Positions 6,111-11,410 of a DNA stretch of 11,410 nucleotides are shown one piece after another (positions within the stretch are counted from its first letter, which is position 1; the number at the start of each line of letters is the position of its first letter). The DNA is from Bacteroidaceae bacterium (lineage in GTDB: Bacteria; Bacteroidota; Bacteroidia; Bacteroidales; Bacteroidaceae), in the NCBI GenBank assembly GCA_024695315.1, contig JAILIJ010000289.1, positions 1 through 11,410 on the forward strand, given 5' to 3'. Position numbers and translations under genes: made by a program. The notes under the pieces are model-generated. The model ran no database searches. It was not told the DNA's origin and was given only the letters and a program-made list of their open reading frames with translations.

Positions 6111-9100
6111 ATGCTGCGAAATTTACTACATAGACCGATAGCGGTGACGATGATACTTATTGCTGTTGTGGCAATAGGCGTATTGTCGTTGCAGTATATT
6201 CCTGTGTCACTAATGCCCCAGATAGATATACCTAAGATTACCGTGCAATGTTACAAGTCGGGAGCTTCGGTAACTGAAGTAGAACAGCAGATGATTACTC
6301 CTTTGCGCCAGCAGTTGGGCCAAGTAGCAGGACTAAAGGATATTGAGTCGCAATCACGTATCGATGCAGGAACAATCACATTATCCTTTGAACCAGGCAC
6401 AGACATGGACATTCTATTTATAGATGTAAATGAAAAGATAGATCGTGCCATGAATAATATGCCCAAGGATATGGAACGTCCGAAGGTCATTAAGGCAAGT
6501 GCTATGGATATTCCAGCTTTCTATATCGACGTCACTTCAAAAGAACAGGCTACCGATACTCAAATTCGTGAGAAAGATATAGCGAATCTTTCTAAACTTG
6601 TAACAAATGTTATTGTTAAGCGTATAGAACAATTGCCACAGACGGCTATGGTGGACATAAGCGGTACTGTAGGTACTGAAATAATATGTATTCCAGACTT
6701 ATCCAAACTTGAATCTTTGGGTATGAGTACTTGGGACATAGAAAAAGCAATAGATGAAAATAATATAGTTCTCGGAGCACTTAGCGTAGTAAGTGGTATC
6801 TATAGATATAGTATTCATTTCGACTCTCAAATTATCAATAAGCAAGATATAGAGAACATCTACATACGACACCAAGGAAGACTCTTTCAGCTAAAGGATG
6901 TGTGTAAAGTTGAGGAGAAATCTGCCGTACGAAATGGATTGGTTTTGCATGATAAAAAGGATGCTATAACTATGGCGGTCATAAAGCAGAACGACGCACA
7001 GATGGAGGATCTTCAGCTTAGTATGGAGGCTCTTCTTGAGAATATGAAGAAGGACTATGAGAATGTGGATTTTACTGTCACACGCGATCAGACGCAACTG
7101 CTGACTTATTCAATCAATAACCTTGAGTGGAATCTTGTTTTAGCAGCACTTCTAGCTTGTCTTATCTTGTTCTTATTTAATGGAGGATGGCGCACTCCAC
7201 TTCTTATCATCATTTCTATTCCGCTATCTTTAATTCTCACATTACTCTGTTTCTACATTATAGGAATCTCACTAAATGTTATTTCCCTCTCAGGACTTAT
7301 CCTCGGCGTGGGAATGATTGTAGATAATGCCATAATAGTTATTGACAATAGTCCACAACAAACGTATACAGACGAAAACGATGGGTTTGCTAAAAAAATT
7401 GTATTCGGAGTGAAGGAAGTATTCTTCCCTATGCTCAGTTCGGTACTTACAACTTGTTCGGTATTCATTCCACTCATATTCCTAAGTGGAACAGCAGGAG
7501 CTTTGTTCTTCGACCAGGCCATGGGTGTTACAATAGCTCTTTTTGCATCGCTCATAGTTGCATCTATCGTTGTACCTGTATATTACTATAACCTGCATAA
7601 ACCTAAGGTTAGGATAGAAAAACGTGAGAAGCCTATACCGCATAACAAGATTTTACGGTTCATCTCTCGGATAAGACAAAATATCCACGTAAAACTATCT
7701 GCGTTTGTAGTATGGATAAAAAGAAAGGTAAGTATCGAAGGCATGTCAAATTTCCTCTCCGCTAAAGTTCTACATGGCTACGAAGAAGGCATGAGATGGA
7801 CCCTGCGTAATAGTAAAACATGTATATTCATCTTTTTCGGCGCCTTGATAACTATAGCTGGTGTTTTTGAATTTATCAAAAAAGAGAAAATGCCAGAAAT
7901 AGAGCACGATGACGCTCTTATGAGTATTGATTGGAATGCAGGACTTTCCATTGACGAGAACAATAGACGAACAGAAGATGTTATAAATGTTGTAAATTCA
8001 AGTATTGAATCATCTACTGCGATGATTGGTGCGCAGGAATTTATCCTTTCTCACACCAAGGATATTACAAGTAGTGAGGCTGTTGTATATCTGAAGTCAC
8101 ATTCAAATGAGTCTTTGGATTCTGTTAAAGAAGCTGTTATTGCATATATTGGTAAAAAATATCCTACTGCCAAAGTAGACTTTGAGATTTCAGGTAATAT
8201 CTTTGATATCATTTTCCAAACAGACAAGCCTGATCTTGAAGTGCGTCTCAGCCGCAAGAAGGGAGGATGTCCTACGGTATTGGAAGCCGAAGCATATATT
8301 GACACTCTTCGCAAATGTTTCCCAGACCTCGATATCCAATCGGTCACCACAGAGGAGAACCTCCAATATGTTGCCGATCCTCAAACTTTAGCGTACTATA
8401 ATGTGTCATATAGTCGTTTATGTAGTCGACTACGCGAAATGGTAGGTAGTAGTAAGGTATATGAAATAACGAGTGGTTCACAGCCTGTTCCTGTTATGTT
8501 AGGCATCAAAGAAAAACGTGATGCAGATGAAGTGCTAAAGGGAAGTGTCATAAACTCTGAAGGGGTAGAGATACCAATATCCTATCTTGTGAAGGTAAAT
8601 AAGATACTCAACTTTAAACGTCTTTCTGCTGGAGCACAAGGAGAATATTATCCTGTGAGAATAGATAAGATAACGGATTCGGATGCTGAAGATGTTATGG
8701 AGCAATGTGAATCCATGAGTTCTCTTAAGAGTACTTTCCATGGAGGATATTTCGACTCTCGTGAGATGATTGGGGAACTATCCATGGTGCTACTTGTGGC
8801 TATCATGCTATTATATTTTATACTTGCAGCCCAGTTTGAAAGTTTGGTTCAACCATTTATAATCCTGTCCGAAATCGTGCTTGATGTATGTATCGTCATG
8901 CTTTTCTTATGGATTGTTGGCGAATCGCTTAACATAATGTCGATGATAGGTATCGTAGTTATGAGTGGTATAATTATCAACGACTCAATACTTAAAGTTG
9001 ATACTATAAATAGATGCCGTGGTAGTAAAGAAATAAAGGTACAGAATGGTTTAGAAAGAGCTTGTCATCTAAAAAACTATCGTTTGCTAAAGGCAATAAT

Positions 9101-9311
9101 AGTTGCTGGCCATCGTCGTCTTCGACCTATCATTATGACTTCCTTGACAACGATTCTGGCACTCTTGCCATTTCTTCATAAAGGAGATATGGGTTCAGCC
9201 ATACAGTTTCCTCTGTCCCTGACGTTGATAGTGGGAATGACAGTAGGAACACTTGTGAGTCTGTTCTTTGTGCCACTTCTATATTTCCTTATCTACTGCA
9301 AAAGAAAGTAA
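6111..9311 (+). CDS. RND efflux permease, first of a tandem pair
   Basis: Proton-driven inner-membrane pump of the AcrB (HAE/RND) superfamily, complete at 1066 residues. TM1 is at about 10-30, followed by the first porter domain (SGASVTEVEQQMITPL, GTITLSFEPGTDMD), TM2-TM6 at about 340-495, a basic cytoplasmic linker at about 498-568 that seems longer than AcrB's, TM7, a second porter domain, and TM8-TM12 from about 887. Landmarks are GMIVDNAIIVIDN in TM4 (D405, N406), AAQFES at 906-911, NDSILKVD at 957-964 in TM10, and R1003/T1010 in RLRPIIMTS. Compared with AcrB, D407, R971 and T978 have counterparts, but D408 is Asn and K940 is Asn957. The gene lies 39 bases after the adaptor gene and 70 bases before a second permease start. 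Substrate class (drug, lipid, metal, peptide) is not decidable; it looks closer to AcrB than to CusA metal pumps. Confidence 0.92.
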   Translation: MLRNLLHRPIAVTMILIAVVAIGVLSLQYIPVSLMPQIDIPKITVQCYKSGASVTEVEQQMITPLRQQLGQVAGLKDIESQSRIDAGTITLSFEPGTDMDILFIDVNEKIDRAMNNMPKDMERPKVIKASAMDIPAFYIDVTSKEQATDTQIREKDIANLSKLVTNVIVKRIEQLPQTAMVDISGTVGTEIICIPDLSKLESLGMSTWDIEKAIDENNIVLGALSVVSGIYRYSIHFDSQIINKQDIENIYIRHQGRLFQLKDVCKVEEKSAVRNGLVLHDKKDAITMAVIKQNDAQMEDLQLSMEALLENMKKDYENVDFTVTRDQTQLLTYSINNLEWNLVLAALLACLILFLFNGGWRTPLLIIISIPLSLILTLLCFYIIGISLNVISLSGLILGVGMIVDNAIIVIDNSPQQTYTDENDGFAKKIVFGVKEVFFPMLSSVLTTCSVFIPLIFLSGTAGALFFDQAMGVTIALFASLIVASIVVPVYYYNLHKPKVRIEKREKPIPHNKILRFISRIRQNIHVKLSAFVVWIKRKVSIEGMSNFLSAKVLHGYEEGMRWTLRNSKTCIFIFFGALITIAGVFEFIKKEKMPEIEHDDALMSIDWNAGLSIDENNRRTEDVINVVNSSIESSTAMIGAQEFILSHTKDITSSEAVVYLKSHSNESLDSVKEAVIAYIGKKYPTAKVDFEISGNIFDIIFQTDKPDLEVRLSRKKGGCPTVLEAEAYIDTLRKCFPDLDIQSVTTEENLQYVADPQTLAYYNVSYSRLCSRLREMVGSSKVYEITSGSQPVPVMLGIKEKRDADEVLKGSVINSEGVEIPISYLVKVNKILNFKRLSAGAQGEYYPVRIDKITDSDAEDVMEQCESMSSLKSTFHGGYFDSREMIGELSMVLLVAIMLLYFILAAQFESLVQPFIILSEIVLDVCIVMLFLWIVGESLNIMSMIGIVVMSGIIINDSILKVDTINRCRGSKEIKVQNGLERACHLKNYRLLKAIIVAGHRRLRPIIMTSLTTILALLPFLHKGDMGSAIQFPLSLTLIVGMTVGTLVSLFFVPLLYFLIYCKRK

Positions 9312-9350
9312 TTAATATAAAAACTCAAGTTTCACAAGTTTGGAAAAACC

Positions 9351-9367
9351 TTACTTGCGTGAAGTAA
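9351..9367 (+). other. Small inverted repeat before the second permease start
   Basis: TTACTT (9351-9356) and AAGTAA (9362-9367) are perfect 6-base arms around a 5-base loop, ending 14 bases before TTG 9382. It could be a weak RNA hairpin that shapes translation of the second permease, or chance in AT-rich sequence. It is too weak to terminate transcription, since no T-run follows it. Confidence 0.25.
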
Positions 9368-9381
9368 AAAAAAGTATTATC

Positions 9382-11410
9382 TTGAAACATTCATTTTCCA
9401 TATTACTAACAATGTGCATACTGATGATTATCGGTGTGGCACTCATCCCACGACTTGACATAAGTAATAAACCGCGTCCTCGTCAGGGAAGCACTTTGTA
9501 TGTCAATTTCTGGTGGAATGGTGCATCTGCAAAGGTGATAGAACAAAATGTGACTTCAAGAATAGAAGGTGTTTGTTCCTCCATTAAAGGAGTGGAGAAT
9601 GTTTCTTCAGAATCTCACTATGGACATGGAAATGTAAAGGTAGAACTTAAAAAAAATGCGTCTATATCAAGCGTAAAGTTCGAGATTGCATCACAACTTC
9701 GACAATTAAAGGACAAGTTCCCGAAAGGAGTTTCCTATCCACAACTATCAGGTGGCGAGGTCATTACTTCAAAATCAGAAAAAGATCAGATCAAGAACAT
9801 ATTAACCTATGTTGTTACAGGGCCTATGCCGGACTCTGAGATTGCAGACAACATGAGGCAGAAATTGGAACAAAGACTTGAGAAACTTGAAGGTGTCAAT
9901 CATGTGAATGTTCAAGGTGGTGTAGGTAAATATCTACAGATATCCTATGATGCCAAGACACTTTCCCTTTATGGGCTTACAGCATCAGATTTGGAAACTG
10001 CAATACGTGCCTACATGGGTAATAATGATATCATAGGTGATGTGATGCATACGGACCGCTATGGAGACAAATCACGTATTTCGCTTTTCCTACATGAGAA
10101 GGGTACATCTCTGGAGTCCATGCCAATTAAAACAATAGATGACAAAATTGTTTTCCTTAATAATCTTGCTACATTTGAAACAAAGGAATATGAACCAAAC
10201 AATTATTTTCGTATCAACGGACAAAGCACGGTCTATGTTAGTGTATATGCCGAAGAGAACGTAAATATCGTAAATGTTGTTAATAGAGTAGAGGATGAAC
10301 TGGAGGAGGCAAAGTCTGAACTTAAGGAATTTCATTTTAGAAAGGAATACGATAGGGCAGAAGAAGAGATGACAGACTTTTATACCCTTATAACACGTAG
10401 TGCCATGGCTCTTGCCATACTTCTGCTTTTCGTGTATGTTTCCCGTCGTAATGTAAAATATCTTTCTATTGTCTTCCTCACACTTCTTGTTAATATCCTC
10501 ATTGGAGTAATCTGTTATTATGTTTTCGATATCCGTCTGCATCCTTTCTCTATGGCGGGAATTACGGTCTCCTTTGGACTAATTATTGACTCAACAATAG
10601 TTATGGTTGACCACTATAGCTACCACCATGACTATAAAGCATTTTGGGGAATACTAGGGGCTATGCTAACAACTATAGGTTCTCTGATAATAATTTTCTG
10701 GCTACCAGAGTGGCTAAAGAACGATTTATATGATTTCTCTTGTATGATAATCATCAATCTTGCCGTTGCCATATTTGTATCTGCAGTCTTTGCTCCCGCC
10801 CTTGTCTGTTCTTTGAAATATCAAAGCAGACAGATAGGTAACGTGAAGAATTTCCGTATCGCACACGGTTGGAACGTATTTTACAGAAAATATGTGAACG
10901 TTGCCCAACATCGTATATGGCGCTGGCCAATGATAGCATGTATAATTGGACTTTTCATATTTTCACTTCTCGGTTTTGTAGATAATATTAATTCTAATGC
11001 ATATAAGCCAAAAGATAAAGAATTGATTTTGCACATCAGAGCAAGTATGCCTATTGGAGGTACAGCTACCGAACTTAATAGTAAGGTTAAGGAACTTGAG
11101 GCTTTCCTCTCCAAGATTAAGGAAATAAAGAGCTATGAAACTATTATTAGAGGTGGTATGGGGTATGTAAAAGTAAGGTTTAAGCCAGAGTACATGCATA
11201 CATCAATCCCATATTTTGTAGAAAATAAGGTCATAAGCAAGGTCATCACTATAGGTGGAGCCGACTGGTCAACCTACGGTATAAGCCAAAAAGGTTTCAG
11301 CAATTCCTTAAATCTTCAATATCGTTCCAATAGGATTCAGATTGCTGGTTATGATTACGACAAACTCTATCGATATGCTGAGGATATATATCGTGAGATG
11401 AGCAATAATC
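9382..11410 (+). CDS. Second RND efflux permease, 3' partial
   Basis: N-terminal two thirds of a second AcrB/CusA-superfamily permease; about 676 codons are present and the frame is open to the window end. TM1 is at about 4-25 (ILLTMCILMIIGVALIPRLD), followed by the porter region with NGASAKVIEQNVTSRIEG, FEIASQLRQLK and YFRINGQSTVYVSVYAEEN. TM2 begins near 338; TM4 has GLIIDSTIVMVDH with D403 at the AcrB D407 position and S404 where AcrB has D408. After TM7 comes the second porter part, ending in GADWSTYGISQKGFSNSL and IAGYDYDKLYRYAEDIY, which I associate with Bacteroidetes RND proteins. The frame is open from 9316; no ATG exists before 9412, which would cut TM1, so TTG 9382 is preferred, with TTG 9355 as an alternative. 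It clearly differs from the first permease, so it is not a recent duplicate. It probably shares the adaptor and channel encoded upstream. Confidence 0.88.
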   Translation, partial: MKHSFSILLTMCILMIIGVALIPRLDISNKPRPRQGSTLYVNFWWNGASAKVIEQNVTSRIEGVCSSIKGVENVSSESHYGHGNVKVELKKNASISSVKFEIASQLRQLKDKFPKGVSYPQLSGGEVITSKSEKDQIKNILTYVVTGPMPDSEIADNMRQKLEQRLEKLEGVNHVNVQGGVGKYLQISYDAKTLSLYGLTASDLETAIRAYMGNNDIIGDVMHTDRYGDKSRISLFLHEKGTSLESMPIKTIDDKIVFLNNLATFETKEYEPNNYFRINGQSTVYVSVYAEENVNIVNVVNRVEDELEEAKSELKEFHFRKEYDRAEEEMTDFYTLITRSAMALAILLLFVYVSRRNVKYLSIVFLTLLVNILIGVICYYVFDIRLHPFSMAGITVSFGLIIDSTIVMVDHYSYHHDYKAFWGILGAMLTTIGSLIIIFWLPEWLKNDLYDFSCMIIINLAVAIFVSAVFAPALVCSLKYQSRQIGNVKNFRIAHGWNVFYRKYVNVAQHRIWRWPMIACIIGLFIFSLLGFVDNINSNAYKPKDKELILHIRASMPIGGTATELNSKVKELEAFLSKIKEIKSYETIIRGGMGYVKVRFKPEYMHTSIPYFVENKVISKVITIGGADWSTYGISQKGFSNSLNLQYRSNRIQIAGYDYDKLYRYAEDIYREMSNN

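Noticed and set aside
7253..7555. 100-codon open frame on the - strand
   Set aside because: Shadow of the TM3-TM5 region of the first permease, which carries clear family motifs on the + strand.
9316..9411. Frameshift or pseudogene at the start of the second permease
   Set aside because: The frame is continuous from 9316 to the window end with intact motifs, and a TTG start explains the missing ATG without damage.
10090..10542. 150-codon open frame on the - strand
   Set aside because: It lies opposite well-conserved RND porter and TM2-TM3 coding sequence, and its translation is low-complexity and matches no family I know.
6111..11410. Recent duplication of one permease gene
   Set aside because: The two proteins share only general RND landmarks; their porter and TM4 sequences differ throughout.

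Overview
The window looks like a piece of a Bacteroidales chromosome, most likely Prevotella or a close relative. The basis is protein character rather than a database match: a MauE/DoxX-type membrane protein with a CGCFG motif, an O-antigen-ligase-like protein with a C-terminal TPR tail, RND permeases with the NDSILKVDTINR helix I associate with Bacteroidetes, AT-rich spacers, and A/T-rich rather than Shine-Dalgarno-like sequence before the starts. All seven recognisable genes lie on the + strand, and both window edges cut a gene.

The left part (about 1-3315) is a three-gene envelope cassette. It holds the 3' part of a MauE/DoxX-like redox-associated membrane protein, a complete type I signal peptidase (lepB, Ser/Lys dyad) 20 bases later, and, after a 129-base spacer rich in short repeats, a polytopic O-antigen ligase/polymerase-like protein with TPR-like repeats at its C-terminus. 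Such a set would suit maturation of an exported product (thiol/disulphide chemistry, signal-peptide removal, possible glycan attachment), but no substrate gene is visible here.

The right part (3514-11410) is a tripartite RND efflux operon: an outer-membrane TolC-like channel, a lipoprotein membrane-fusion (periplasmic adaptor) subunit whose start overlaps the channel gene by 4 bases, a complete 1066-residue RND permease, and a second, divergent RND permease that runs off the right edge after about 676 codons. The second permease is one continuous open frame from 9316 to the window end and has no usable ATG near its expected N-terminus; TTG at 9382 is the best start. The pair may form a mixed trimer or serve as alternative pumps sharing one adaptor and one channel. 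Both permeases keep the first TM4 aspartate of the proton relay but lack the second, and the complete one also lacks the TM10 lysine known from AcrB.

No RNA genes, insertion sequences, CRISPR arrays, tRNAs or convincing strong terminators were seen. The two larger spacers (1360-1488 and 3316-3513) hold only short repeats, weak inverted repeats and one weak promoter candidate. I see nothing that amounts to a clearly new system; the best leads are the left cassette with its unknown substrate and the unusual relay residues of the RND pair.
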